Of a DNA stretch of 31,156 bases, positions 8,303 through 17,784 are shown piece by piece. The DNA is taken from NCBI GenBank assembly GCA_947167635.1, contig CAMVIT010000035.1, positions 1 to 31,156 of the forward strand, read 5' to 3'. Positions within the stretch are counted from its first letter, which is position 1. The number at the start of each line of letters is the position of its first letter. The translations under genes were made by a program, and so were the position numbers. The notes beneath the pieces were generated by a model, which saw only the letters and a program-made list of their open reading frames with translations, had not been told where the DNA came from and did no database searches. Source of the DNA: F23-D06 sp947167635. GTDB lineage: Bacteria > Bacteroidota > Bacteroidia > Bacteroidales > WCHB1-69.

Positions 8303-8560
8303 AAAAAATGCATGGCCAAACGCTGCCTCGCTGCGCACGGTATTCCTGTCGAACGTCATTTTGCCCGTCAAATCAATTTGGCCGACTATGAGAAATTCGA
8401 CCGTATTATCTGCATGGAAAAGTACAACCTTCGTAATTTGCCCAAAATTACGGACAAGGTGCAGCTTCTGTTGGATCGCGATATCGCAGACCCATGGTAC
8501 ACTGGGGATTTTGAGACCACCTACCGCGATTTGGAAGAGGGTCTTAGGAGGTTGATTTGA
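8303..8560 (+). pseudogene. Truncated low-molecular-weight protein tyrosine phosphatase (P-loop missing)
   Basis: The frame encodes the C-terminal half of an LMW-PTP: the HFARQI segment, the FDRIICMEKYN segment (family form DxIlaMDxxN), and DPWYTGDFETTYRDLEEG, which includes the general-acid Asp and the family C-terminal signature. The first in-frame ATG is at 8312. A stop at 8300-8302 closes the frame, and no frame upstream encodes the catalytic CxGNxCRSP loop, because that space is taken by the promoter of the divergent barrel gene. Full-length family members are about 150 residues; only about 82 remain. Without the nucleophilic Cys the product cannot be an active phosphatase. It is most simply a deletion remnant; a short non-catalytic protein starting at 8312 is the alternative. 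Confidence 0.8.
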
Positions 8561-8576
8561 AAAACAAGTGGTATTG

Positions 8577-10487
8577 TCATTGACCAAGGGGGCGATAGCT
8601 CTCACCTCTTTTTACGACCCCGTTTTCGCTGACGTATGCCCACAGCTGCGCGTAGAAGTCGGTCTGGGCGAGGGTCGCGCTGTTGCCGACGATGATGAGT
8701 TTCATGCGGGCGCGGGTCATGGCGACGTTCATGCGGCGCAGATCCTTGAGGAATCCGATGGCACCGTGCTCGTTGTCGCGCACCATGCTGATGAGGATGA
8801 CATCTCGTTCCTGCCCCTGGAAACCGTCCACGGTGTTGACAGAGATGTGTCCGTGTATGGGGGCGAGTGTGTGGCTGCGGCCTACGAGCTTGCGCAGCAG
8901 GGCAACCTGTGCCTTGTAGGGTGAGATGATCCCGTAGGTGGTGCCCTCGTACAGCTTGGTGTCGATGGCTGTCTGGCGCACATAATCCTTGAGGATGTTC
9001 ACGACCAATTCGGCCTCTTTGCGGTTGGCACGGCTCTGCGAGGCGGTGAGGCGCTCACCGAAGTCGCTGCCGGCGGTGTCAACCCATACCAACGGCGCAT
9101 CCCAAGGGGCCAGGGTGCGGTTGGCCACCCTAGGGTCGGCCTTGAGCCTTCCGTCGTAAAACCAGCGTGAGGGGAAACTCATGATCTGCCGGTTCATGCG
9201 GTACTGCGTGTCCAACAGCATGACACAGGCGGGCTTGTTGTGTACCACCTTCTGCATCAGTGTGTCAGACAGTCCGCCTCGTGCCGCCTCGGGGCACAGG
9301 ATGGTGGGCGGCAATTGTTGGTGGTCGCCTGCGAAGATCACACGGTCGGCACGCAGGATGGCGGCCCAACAGGCGGCTTCAATGGACTGTGTGGCCTCGT
9401 CGATGAAGAGCGTGGCGAAACGGCGCCCTCCGAGCAGCCGGTGCGCACTGCCGATGAGGGTGCAGGTGATCACTTCCGCGCTTTGCAACACCTCCTCGTG
9501 GATTTTCATTTCTAACTCGTCGCGGCGCTGTAGGAGACGGCGCAAGCGGTTGGCGCGCTGGCGCGAGGGTGTCTCCCCGGTTTGGATGTCGCGGATGAGC
9601 TTGCGGATGCCCCACAGCTCGGCATAGTCGGGGTGGGCGGCGTACTGTCGCTCGTAGGTGTGCTCCATCAGCGGACGGCTGATGCGCAGCGGGTTGCCGA
9701 TGCGCACCACGCGAACACCCCGCTCGATGAGCTTCTCGCTGATCCAATCGACGGCGGCGTTGCTCGGGGCGCAAACCAGCACCTGTGGCTCGCGGCGGAT
9801 GGTCTCCATGATGGCTTCCACAAAGGTGGTGGTCTTGCCTGTGCCGGGCGGTCCGTGGACCACGGCGACCTCGCGCGCCTCCAAAATGCGCTGCACCGCC
9901 TCGTTCTGGCTCTCGTTGAGGTTGTCGAACACCACACGGGGCAGCGAGCGGAACTGAGGTTCCTGTGCGCCGATGAGCGTCTCTCGCAGGTGGATCATCT
10001 TCTCGCTATCCAGACTTCTGGCCTTCAGCAAGGCCTCCTCCATCACCTGATAGGTGGTGTCGTCGAACGCGATGCGCACGCCCACATCGCTATGCTCCGC
10101 TATGCGGTGAAGTTGAAACGCCGTGTCGGGCACATCGAGCGCGAGTTGCATGACGCGCCCCTCGATACGCTGCACCGTTGCGCCGGAGACGAGTGTCTCC
10201 ACGGGGTGTTTGCCCTCCTTGTCCCGGTGGAAGAAGCAGACACACTTGCCCGGCTCGAACTCGTTGTCGGGACTGACGGCGTGGTCGGCGGCGTACTCCA
10301 CCTCCACCACATATTGGTTCAAGGCATTGTAGAAAGACTTGCCGAAACGGACGGGAAACCAGCAATTGCTGTTGAGATGGCTGTGCTGCAGGGCGACTTG
10401 GAAGGACTCCTCCAAGGCGCGCCGGTCGTATGCCTTCTCCAATGCGACAAGCTGTGACTGCTTCTGCAGGGATTCAATGGATTTCAT
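8577..10487 (-). CDS. SF1 DNA/RNA helicase, Upf1/IGHMBP2-like
   Basis: The 636-residue protein has all main superfamily 1 motifs: Walker A GPPGTGKT (212-219), Walker B DEAT (363-366), GDHQQLPPT (387-395), QYRMN (428-432), VDGFQGQE (553-560) and NVAMTRAR (587-594). The N-terminal 190 residues resemble the beta-barrel-bearing N-terminal region of IGHMBP2/Dna2-like helicases (RFGKSFYNALNQ segment). These are ATP-dependent 5'-3' helicases; the bacterial members are poorly characterised and act on DNA or RNA in the cytoplasm. The start is uncertain: the ATG at 10523 in the same frame adds 12 residues, but MKSIESLQKQ fits the family N-terminus better. No promoter box is visible and a terminator hairpin lies just upstream, so expression probably needs read-through from the atp genes or an unrecognised promoter. 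Confidence 0.88.
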   Translation of the reverse strand: MKSIESLQKQSQLVALEKAYDRRALEESFQVALQHSHLNSNCWFPVRFGKSFYNALNQYVVEVEYAADHAVSPDNEFEPGKCVCFFHRDKEGKHPVETLVSGATVQRIEGRVMQLALDVPDTAFQLHRIAEHSDVGVRIAFDDTTYQVMEEALLKARSLDSEKMIHLRETLIGAQEPQFRSLPRVVFDNLNESQNEAVQRILEAREVAVVHGPPGTGKTTTFVEAIMETIRREPQVLVCAPSNAAVDWISEKLIERGVRVVRIGNPLRISRPLMEHTYERQYAAHPDYAELWGIRKLIRDIQTGETPSRQRANRLRRLLQRRDELEMKIHEEVLQSAEVITCTLIGSAHRLLGGRRFATLFIDEATQSIEAACWAAILRADRVIFAGDHQQLPPTILCPEAARGGLSDTLMQKVVHNKPACVMLLDTQYRMNRQIMSFPSRWFYDGRLKADPRVANRTLAPWDAPLVWVDTAGSDFGERLTASQSRANRKEAELVVNILKDYVRQTAIDTKLYEGTTYGIISPYKAQVALLRKLVGRSHTLAPIHGHISVNTVDGFQGQERDVILISMVRDNEHGAIGFLKDLRRMNVAMTRARMKLIIVGNSATLAQTDFYAQLWAYVSENGVVKRGESYRPLGQ

Positions 10488-10533
10488 TTTGCTGTTTTGC
10501 GGTGTTTCGGCGATGCGCTGCATTCATTCAATA

Positions 10534-10561
10534 AAAAGGTCTTCGCAGAGGAAGACCTTTT
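10534..10561 (-). terminator. Intrinsic terminator after atpG
   Basis: AAAAGGTCTTC (10534-10544) and GAAGACCTTTT (10551-10561) form a perfect 11-bp stem with a 6-base loop. On the minus strand a T-run follows. It lies 32 bases past the atpG stop and only a few bases before the first possible helicase start. Confidence 0.85.
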
Positions 10562-10592
10562 GTAAGACATAATACAATATGTATGGGGATTG

Positions 10593-11471
10593 TTAACCCT
10601 TCAGGGCCTCGGCGCCGCTCACGATCTCAATCAGTTCGTTGGTGATGGAGGACTGACGGGCGTTGTTGTACTTGAGGCGCAGGTCGCGTAGAATCTCCGT
10701 GGCGTTGTCGGTGGCCTTGGTCATGGAGATCATGCGGGCACCATGCTCGGAGGCTATGGAGTCGGAGAGCGTCTTGTACAACTGGTTTTTGAGGATCTTG
10801 GGGATAAGTGCTTCGAGCACCTCTTGCGGGGAGGGCTCGATGATGTAGTCGTTGTTGACAGTGCCTGTGCCCTCTGTGTCGAGCTTGACGATGGGCAGAA
10901 ACTCCTCGACGGTGACGCGCTGTGTGGCGGCGTTGAGGAATTGGTTATAGACGATGTCCACCTTGTCGATGCGATGTTCGAGGAATCCGCTCGTCAGGAA
11001 GTCGGCGATCTTCGTCAACTCGCCGAAATCGGGGTTGTCGAGCAGTGCTTCATTGTACCGCACCACGGGATAGACTTTGCCGAGCTGTTCGTTGCCTTTT
11101 TTGCCGATGCAGATGAGCTGCACGTTGCCGGCGCGGTGTTGCTCGGCATATTTCCCTTGTATGAGAGCATGAACCTGCTTGACGATGTTGGAGTTGAAGG
11201 CGCCGCACAGTCCTTTGTTGGAGGTGATGACCACAAGCATGACCTTCTCTGGCGTGCGTTGCTCGAAGAGCGGCAGGCTCTCGGTCGAGGTGGCGGATCC
11301 GGAAAGGTTGTGCAGGATCTCGTTCAGCTTCTCGGAGTAGGGGCGCAGGTACTGGATGGCCGTCTGGGCACGTCTCAGTTTGGCGGCAGACACCAACTTC
11401 ATGGAGCTGGTGATCTTCTGCGTCGATTCGATGGAGCTGATGCGGGTTCGTATTTCCTTGAGGTTACCCAT
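10593..11471 (-). CDS. atpG: F1 ATP synthase gamma subunit
   Basis: The 292-residue product starts MGNLKEIRTRISSIESTQKI and shows the family N-terminal helix (SMKLVSAAKLRRAQ) and the C-terminal helix ending with RQSSITNELIEIVSGAEAL, which together form the rotor coiled coil. The middle includes the SNKGLCGAFN segment. Gamma turns inside the alpha3-beta3 head and couples proton flow to ATP synthesis at the inner membrane. The start was set at 11471; a longer frame would add 12 residues that overlap the end of atpA. It follows the atpA stop after two bases, so translational coupling is likely, and is followed by a strong terminator. Confidence 0.97.
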   Translation of the reverse strand: MGNLKEIRTRISSIESTQKITSSMKLVSAAKLRRAQTAIQYLRPYSEKLNEILHNLSGSATSTESLPLFEQRTPEKVMLVVITSNKGLCGAFNSNIVKQVHALIQGKYAEQHRAGNVQLICIGKKGNEQLGKVYPVVRYNEALLDNPDFGELTKIADFLTSGFLEHRIDKVDIVYNQFLNAATQRVTVEEFLPIVKLDTEGTGTVNNDYIIEPSPQEVLEALIPKILKNQLYKTLSDSIASEHGARMISMTKATDNATEILRDLRLKYNNARQSSITNELIEIVSGAEALKG

Positions 11472-11473
11472 GG

Positions 11474-13069
<1,596 letters not shown>

Positions 13070-13081
13070 ATTGTTGTTGGA

Positions 13082-13639
13082 TTAAAAATTGACTTGGTAA
13101 ATGTTGTGTGAAAACTCTTGCCTGAGTTTGTTGAGCTTGGAACTGACGGAGGCATCGTAGAAATAGTCCCCCATTTGGATCATGATGCCGCCGATGATGC
13201 TCGGGTTGACGAGCTGGTGGATCTCTATGGTGTAGTGGGTCCTCTCGGTCAGCAGGGCGCTGATCTTGTTGACAATCTCGTCGCTCAGCGGCATGGCGCT
13301 GGTCAGTGTGACGCTCTTGATGTGGTGGTGTTCGTTGTAGAACTTGTTGAACTCGTCGCAAATGGTGGCCACCATGGGCTCTCTCTTCTTGTGGATGATG
13401 ACATCCAGGAAGGAGAAGGAGACCTCGTCCAGGTTCTTTTGGAAGAGATTGGCGAAGATGGCGCGTTTTTTGGAGGGGACGATGACGGGGCTGTCGAGGA
13501 TCACTTGCAGTTCGCGATTCTCGCGAAGCGTGTTGCGGACGGTCAGAAGGTCCTCGTGAACACGCTCCAACCGCTCTTTCTCGTTCGCGAAATCAAACAG
13601 TGCTTTTGCGTATCGGTTGGCTATTTTCGGGTTTTTCAT
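13082..13639 (-). CDS. atpH: F1 ATP synthase delta subunit (OSCP-like)
   Basis: The 185-residue product has the family N-terminus IANRYAKALFDFA and the C-terminal signature VNPSIIGGIMIQMGDYFYDASV (split over the sequence end: strand, GG turn, then DxSV). Delta sits on top of F1 and binds the b-subunit stator. It is the first gene of the atpH-atpA-atpG unit, with its own -7 box upstream. The usual upstream partner atpF is absent; pyrE is the nearest upstream gene instead. Confidence 0.95.
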   Translation of the reverse strand: MKNPKIANRYAKALFDFANEKERLERVHEDLLTVRNTLRENRELQVILDSPVIVPSKKRAIFANLFQKNLDEVSFSFLDVIIHKKREPMVATICDEFNKFYNEHHHIKSVTLTSAMPLSDEIVNKISALLTERTHYTIEIHQLVNPSIIGGIMIQMGDYFYDASVSSKLNKLRQEFSHNIYQVNF

Positions 13640-13658
13640 CGTGATTTTTTAAGAGCCG

Positions 13659-13666
13659 CAAATATA
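13659..13666 (-). promoter_or_regulatory. -7 box (TATATTTG) for atpH-atpA-atpG
   Basis: On the minus strand TATATTTG lies 20 bases before the atpH ATG and matches the Bacteroidota -7 consensus. It supports independent transcription of these three ATP synthase genes. A T-run sits near the expected -33 position, but not a clean TTTG. Confidence 0.6.
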
Positions 13667-13747
13667 CAAAATTAATTGACAATTGAAAATGGGCGCTTGA
13701 AAGTTTTAAAGAGTCCTGTTGCTGACACTTGCATTTCGGCGGGCCGG

Positions 13748-14302
13748 TCAGAACTTGCGGCTGCCGGGCTTGACGAAGGGTTTGCCTTCCTTGCAGAGCG
13801 GACACTCTTCGGGCAGCCAGCTTTGGATGTCAAGCTTGGTGGCGCCATAGACGGGGTAGGGCAGTTCCCCGGTGCTGCGGTTGGCGATGCAGGCGATGCC
13901 GAGCACTTCGGCGCCGTAGGACTTGAGCACCTCGATGGTCTCCAAGGAGGATTTGCCGGTGGTGACGACATCCTCGGTGATCAGCAGCTTCTGACCGGGC
14001 TTCACCTCGAAGCCGCGGCGCAGCGTCATCACGTTGTCCACACGCTCGGTGAAGATGGCGGGCACGCCTAACTGGCGCCCCAGCTCGTAGGCCACGATGA
14101 TGCCGCCCATGGCGGGGCCGACCACCATGTCGATGGGCAGGTCGCGCACCTGGCGAGTGATTTCGGCAATGACCCGCTCGGCACGGTCCGGATATTGCAG
14201 AAGCTTTGCGCATTGGCAGTAGCGGTCGCTGTGCCGTCCGGAAGAGAGTAGGAAATGACCTTCCAACAAGGCCTCTGATTGTTTGAGTTCTTCTATTACC
14301 AT
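13748..14302 (-). CDS. pyrE: Orotate phosphoribosyltransferase
   Basis: The 184-residue product carries the PRPP-binding motif LITEDVVTTGKSS (107-119), an N-terminal FLLSSGRHSDRY substrate segment, and the VVGPAMGGIIVAYELGRQL helix region. It joins orotate to PRPP to make orotidine monophosphate in pyrimidine synthesis. The C-terminus with CPLCKEGKPFVKPGSR is common in the shorter, YP-type bacterial enzymes. The start at 14302 (MVIEELKQSE) is placed just after a -7 box; the longer frame would begin ahead of the probable transcript start. It is divergent from dnaN. Confidence 0.95.
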   Translation of the reverse strand: MVIEELKQSEALLEGHFLLSSGRHSDRYCQCAKLLQYPDRAERVIAEITRQVRDLPIDMVVGPAMGGIIVAYELGRQLGVPAIFTERVDNVMTLRRGFEVKPGQKLLITEDVVTTGKSSLETIEVLKSYGAEVLGIACIANRSTGELPYPVYGATKLDIQSWLPEECPLCKEGKPFVKPGSRKF

Positions 14303-14329
14303 TGTTCTTTTATTTAAAATTCGTGGCCG

Positions 14330-14337
14330 CAAAAATA
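14330..14337 (-). promoter_or_regulatory. -7 box (TATTTTTG) for pyrE
   Basis: On the minus strand it lies 28 bases before the pyrE ATG. It sits back to back with the dnaN promoter in the 118-base divergent spacer and decides the pyrE start at 14302. Confidence 0.6.
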
Positions 14338-14359
14338 CAAAAAATGGTCCGTTTTTTTC

Positions 14360-14392
14360 TTGTCTTTTGTATCAAAAAAAAAATTATCTTTG
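14360..14392 (+). promoter_or_regulatory. Promoter for dnaN (TTG at 14360-14362, TATCTTTG at 14385-14392)
   Basis: The -7 element TATCTTTG fits the consensus and ends 28 bases before the dnaN ATG. A possible -33 TTG lies 22 bases upstream, at the long end of normal spacing; a TTTG at 14366-14369 is closer at 15 bases. Confidence 0.6.
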
Positions 14393-14420
14393 CGCTCTAA
14401 TTTTTTAAACAAGGTAAATT

Positions 14421-15551
14421 ATGAAATTTATAGTATCCAGCGAGGTCTTGTACCGCAACCTGAGTGCCATCAGCGGCGTGATGAGCTCCAATAATTCCAT
14501 GCCCATCCTCGACAATGTGCTGATGAGCATTCAGGAGAACAAGCTCGTTTTGACCGCTTCCGACCTGGAATCCACGATGACCGCCGAAATCGAGTTGGAC
14601 AATGTGGAGGGCGAAGGTGCCGTGGCCATTCCCGCCAAGATATTGATCGAGACACTGAAACTCATCCCGCCCACACCGATCATCTTCGTCATCGACGAGG
14701 AGAACAACGTGGTGAAGTTCACGGCCGCGAATGGCGAATATGACGCCCCGTGCCGCGACGGCAGCGAGTTCCCCAAGATCGACGCCATGACGGATCCGAA
14801 ATCCTTCGACATTGAGGCTTCCATCCTCCAAAGGGCCATCAGCAAGACGCTCTTTGCCACGGGAAACGACGACCTCAGACCCCACATGATGGGCGTGCTC
14901 TGCGAACTTTCCAGCGAGAACGTGACCTTCGTGGCCACCGATGCCCATAAGTTGGTGCGCTACCGCAACGACAAGGTGAAGAGCGACGATTTCGTCTCCT
15001 TCATCCTTCCCAAAAGACCCATCGCCCATCTCAAGAACATCCTTTCCGGCGTGACGGGTGATGTGCATGTGGAATACTCCCAGAGCACCAACCACATCTG
15101 TTTCTATTTCGGGAACTATATCCTGTATTCATCCTTGAAGGAGGGCAAATATCCCAACTACGAGAGTGTGATCCCTCACGACAACCCCAACTCCTTTGTG
15201 GTGTCCCGCGACGAGTTCCTGAAATCCATCCGCCGTGTGGGTATCTATTCCAACCAGTCCACCTTCCAGGTGCGCATTTCGCTCTCTGCGGAACGCACGG
15301 ACATCACAGCCGAGGATATGGAGTACTCCAACAAGGCCGCCGAAGAGGTGACGGGCGTCTATACGGGCGAACCGATGAACATCGGCTTTAACTCGCGTTT
15401 CTTGCGTGAGATGCTGGAGAACATGGACTCCGACCAGATCCGCATCGAGATGTCTCAGCCCAATCGCGCCGCGCTCATCCTGCCGGAGGAGGAGTTCAGC
15501 GAGGGCGAGAACCTGCTGATGCTCATCATGCCGGTGATGCTCAACTATTAA
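14421..15551 (+). CDS. dnaN: DNA polymerase III beta subunit (sliding clamp)
   Basis: The 376-residue protein matches the three-domain bacterial clamp: N-terminal MKFIVSSEVLYRNLSAISGV, the MPILDNVLM and TASDLES segments of domain 1, the ATDAHKLVRY segment of domain 2, and the C-terminal LLMLIMPVMLNY that forms part of the client-binding pocket region. As a dimer it encircles DNA and tethers the polymerase. It has its own promoter, is divergent from pyrE, and is not beside dnaA, gyrB or recF here. The RNase P RNA gene begins 11 bases after its stop, so a common transcript is likely. Confidence 0.97.
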   Translation: MKFIVSSEVLYRNLSAISGVMSSNNSMPILDNVLMSIQENKLVLTASDLESTMTAEIELDNVEGEGAVAIPAKILIETLKLIPPTPIIFVIDEENNVVKFTAANGEYDAPCRDGSEFPKIDAMTDPKSFDIEASILQRAISKTLFATGNDDLRPHMMGVLCELSSENVTFVATDAHKLVRYRNDKVKSDDFVSFILPKRPIAHLKNILSGVTGDVHVEYSQSTNHICFYFGNYILYSSLKEGKYPNYESVIPHDNPNSFVVSRDEFLKSIRRVGIYSNQSTFQVRISLSAERTDITAEDMEYSNKAAEEVTGVYTGEPMNIGFNSRFLREMLENMDSDQIRIEMSQPNRAALILPEEEFSEGENLLMLIMPVMLNY

Positions 15552-15561
15552 ACCCCTTAAT

Positions 15562-15895
15562 GGGAGGCCGGGTTGTCGCTGCCGCCATGCGCGGGAGAGG
15601 AAAGTCCGGGCAACACAGAGCGCCATACTTCCTAACAGGAAGGCATCCTTCGGGATGACAGAGAGTGCCACAGAAAATATACCGCCCGCGAGGGCAAGGG
15701 TGAAAACGCGAGGTAAGAGCTCACGTCGCCGTCAGTGATGCCGGCGGAGGTAAACCTTATGGGTTGAAAGACCAAATAAACCGAGGCTTGAGGGTTGCTC
15801 GCCCGACTCGGAGGGTAGGTTGATGGAGGCCTGCGGTGACGCAGGTCCTAGATAAATGACAACTTAGTACAGAACCCGGCTTATAGGCCCCCCAT
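15562..15895 (+). ncRNA. rnpB: RNase P RNA, bacterial class A
   Basis: The sequence holds the universal core of bacterial RNase P RNA: GAGGAAAGTCCGGGC (15597-15611), the CACAGAG element right after it, and ACAGAACCCGGCTTA (15869-15883) near the 3' end. The first bases GGGAGGCCGGG pair with CCCGG...GGCCCCCC at the 3' end to close helix P1. The length of about 334 nt is normal. This RNA is the catalytic part of the enzyme that trims tRNA 5' leaders. No separate promoter box was found in the 11-base gap after dnaN, so it may be made from the dnaN transcript or from a promoter inside dnaN. The exact ends are estimates. Confidence 0.95.
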
Positions 15896-15899
15896 CTCT

Positions 15900-15930
15900 A
15901 CCGGACGCAACGGCGTCCGGTTTCTTTTTA
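15900..15930. terminator. Intrinsic terminator for rnpB, shared with yraN
   Basis: ACCGGACGC (15900-15908) and GCGTCCGGT (15913-15921) form a perfect 9-bp stem with a 4-base loop, followed by TTCTTTTT. The T-run overlaps the stop codon of the convergent yraN gene, so the same hairpin can end transcripts from both sides. Confidence 0.9.
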
Positions 15931-16293
15931 CCATCTCGGCTTGAAGGCGTCCTCCAAATGCTTGACCGTCGGCTCCGCCTCGCCCATGATCACGGAAACG
16001 ATGTCAAAACGCACCTCTTTCGTGATGCCTGTCTTGCCGATGTAGATGTTCGCGGCCCGGATCAGGTTGCGTTGCTTGGGCAGCCCTACAAACTCCTCGG
16101 GCTCGCCGAATTGTGCGCTCTTGCGCGTTTTTACCTCCACGAACACGAGCATGTCCGCATTCGTCGCGATGATGTCCACCTCCAGGTGCCCCACCCGCCA
16201 GTTTGTCTCCATGATGTGATAGCCTTTTCCCATCAGATAGTCGGCGGCAATCTGCTCGCCCGCCTTCCCCTTGATCTGTTTTTCTGTTTGCAT
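15928..16293 (-). CDS. YraN family (UPF0102) endonuclease-like protein
   Basis: The 121-residue product shows the family pattern: GKAGEQIAADYLMGKGY near the N-terminus, NWRVGHLEVDIIA with Glu38 and Asp40, and FVEVKTR with Glu53 and Lys55. These acidic and Lys residues match the restriction-endonuclease-like (PD-(D/E)XK) core. The cellular role of the family is not established. The start at 16293 (MQTEKQIKGK) fits family length; the upstream 29 in-frame residues are A/T-rich leader. The spacer to the divergent DUF2851 gene contains no clear -7 box on this strand. Its stop codon lies in the T-run of the rnpB terminator. Confidence 0.9.
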   Translation of the reverse strand: MQTEKQIKGKAGEQIAADYLMGKGYHIMETNWRVGHLEVDIIATNADMLVFVEVKTRKSAQFGEPEEFVGLPKQRNLIRAANIYIGKTGITKEVRFDIVSVIMGEAEPTVKHLEDAFKPRW

Positions 16294-16466
16294 AAATGTG
16301 CGTTTTTTGTTAATATTAATATATGTTGTCTCTTTGTGTATATCATAACATCCTGAAAATGCTATTGCTATAAAATACACAACGGATGAATGTTAAAAAT
16401 ATTATAATTGGATTAAAAAATAATTAAAAATAATTTGTATTTTTGCATCGAAAAAAATATGATCCG
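16294..16466. promoter_or_regulatory. A/T-rich divergent spacer with -7 box (16438-16445, +) and a palindrome
   Basis: On the plus strand TATTTTTG at 16438-16445 precedes the DUF2851 gene and places its start at 16467, since an earlier in-frame ATG at 16443 overlaps the box. The 10-base palindrome TTAATATTAA lies at 16310-16319, near the yraN start. It could be an operator, but A/T-rich sequence produces such palindromes by chance. Nothing else was recognised here. Confidence 0.45.
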
Positions 16467-17750
16467 ATGACAGAGGCATTTTTGCATTATTTGTGGAAAA
16501 ACAGGTTGTTCGATTTCTTGAATATCCGGACGACAACGGGTGTCCCGTTGCAAATCATCGCGCCTGGCTACCATAACTTTGACGCCGGTCCCGATTTCAA
16601 GCAGGCGGTCATCCGGATTGGCGATCTCAAGTGGGCGGGCGATGTGGAGATCCATGTGCGCAGCTCCGACTGGTTTCGCCATGATCATCAGCACGACGAG
16701 AAATACAAGTCTGTGGTCCTCCATGTGGTCTTTGAACACGATGCCGAGGTGGAGCGCACGCAGGGCGAGTATTTCCCCACGTTGGAGCTCAAGCCGTATG
16801 TGCCGTCTGACATGTGGCAGCAGTATCAGCGTCTGACGGAGTCCCTGGAACTTTTGCCCTGTCGGTGCTATCTTGCTCAGATGGGCTCTCTTCGGCTTCG
16901 GTCGGTCGTTTCATCCATGTCCATGGAACGCCTTTTGCGCAAGCAGGAGGAGATCATGGAGACGCACGCGCAGTGCAAGTCCGACTGGAACGAGACCCTG
17001 TATCGGCATCTGGCAATCGGGTTCGGGTTCAAGACCAATGCGGCGGCTTTCGAGATGTTGGCACGCAGTGTGCCCTATAGGCTCATAGCCCGTCATTTGG
17101 ACTCGAAAGTGCAGGTGCAGGCCCTGCTTTTTGGTCAGGCCGGCATGTTGTCGGAGCCCTCTGTGGATGTTTATTACAATAGTCTGAAAAGTGAATACGA
17201 TTACTTGAGCTATAAATACCAATTGGATCCGATAGGGGAACATCATTGGAACAGGCTTCGCTTGCGGCCTTCCAATTTCCCGTGCTTGCGACTCTCGCAA
17301 TTTGCAAATCTCATGATGAAGACTCCCGACTTGTTGCAGGCCACACTGAATGTGCGGAGTGTGGAGCAGTGCAGGCAGTTGTTGTCGGTGGAGGCCGATG
17401 AATATTGGACAAAGCATTTCCAATTCGGCAAGGAGACTATTTTGCCGCACGGCATTGCCATGGGCGGTTCTTCCGTCGATTCGTTGATCGTGAATGTCAT
17501 TGTGCCCGTCTTGTTCGCCTATTACCGTTTTTCCGGAATTCAGAACAAGCTGGAATCCACGGTGGCGATGCTGGAGCAGCTGCCGTTTGAGGACAATAAA
17601 ATCACCCGCTTTTTCCGTGACACCCCTTTCCCGCAGGAAACCGCGTTGGATTCGCAGGCGCTCATTGAACTGTTGCAGCGTTTTTGCAAGGAAAAACGCT
17701 GCATTGATTGCTCGGTGGGCGAGTATATTGTCCGGAAGATCGGAGAATAG
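16467..17750 (+). CDS. DUF2851 family protein
   Basis: The 427-residue product matches the DUF2851 family, widespread in Bacteroidota and of unknown function. Its N-terminus has the family traits FLHYLWKNRLFD, GYHNFDAGPDF and GDVEIHVRSSDWFRHDH, with several conserved His and Asp residues; the C-terminus has a CxxxxCIDCSVGEYIVR-type Cys cluster (RCIDCSVGEYIV). No signal peptide or membrane segment is seen, so it is probably cytoplasmic. The start was chosen from the position of the -7 box. It converges with the giant C10 peptidase gene across a hairpin. Confidence 0.85.
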   Translation: MTEAFLHYLWKNRLFDFLNIRTTTGVPLQIIAPGYHNFDAGPDFKQAVIRIGDLKWAGDVEIHVRSSDWFRHDHQHDEKYKSVVLHVVFEHDAEVERTQGEYFPTLELKPYVPSDMWQQYQRLTESLELLPCRCYLAQMGSLRLRSVVSSMSMERLLRKQEEIMETHAQCKSDWNETLYRHLAIGFGFKTNAAAFEMLARSVPYRLIARHLDSKVQVQALLFGQAGMLSEPSVDVYYNSLKSEYDYLSYKYQLDPIGEHHWNRLRLRPSNFPCLRLSQFANLMMKTPDLLQATLNVRSVEQCRQLLSVEADEYWTKHFQFGKETILPHGIAMGGSSVDSLIVNVIVPVLFAYYRFSGIQNKLESTVAMLEQLPFEDNKITRFFRDTPFPQETALDSQALIELLQRFCKEKRCIDCSVGEYIVRKIGE

Positions 17751-17778
17751 GGGGCGTTGATACCCCGGACAACGCCCC
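17751..17778. terminator. Hairpin between convergent DUF2851 and C10 peptidase genes
   Basis: GGGGCGTTG (17751-17759) and CAACGCCCC (17770-17778) form a perfect 9-bp stem with a 10-base loop directly after the DUF2851 stop. No clear T-run follows on either strand, so it may be a weak or Rho-assisted terminator. Confidence 0.65.
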
Positions 17779-17784
17779 GCGTGT

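Noticed and set aside
7736..8605. A 289-codon minus-strand frame that covers the start of the barrel gene
   Set aside because: It spans the barrel gene promoter and overlaps a well-supported gene in another frame, with Arg/His/Pro-rich composition and no motif.
16310..16319. Palindrome TTAATATTAA as an operator
   Set aside because: Only ten bases in an A/T-rich spacer, single copy, no matching second site; kept only as a note within the spacer entry.
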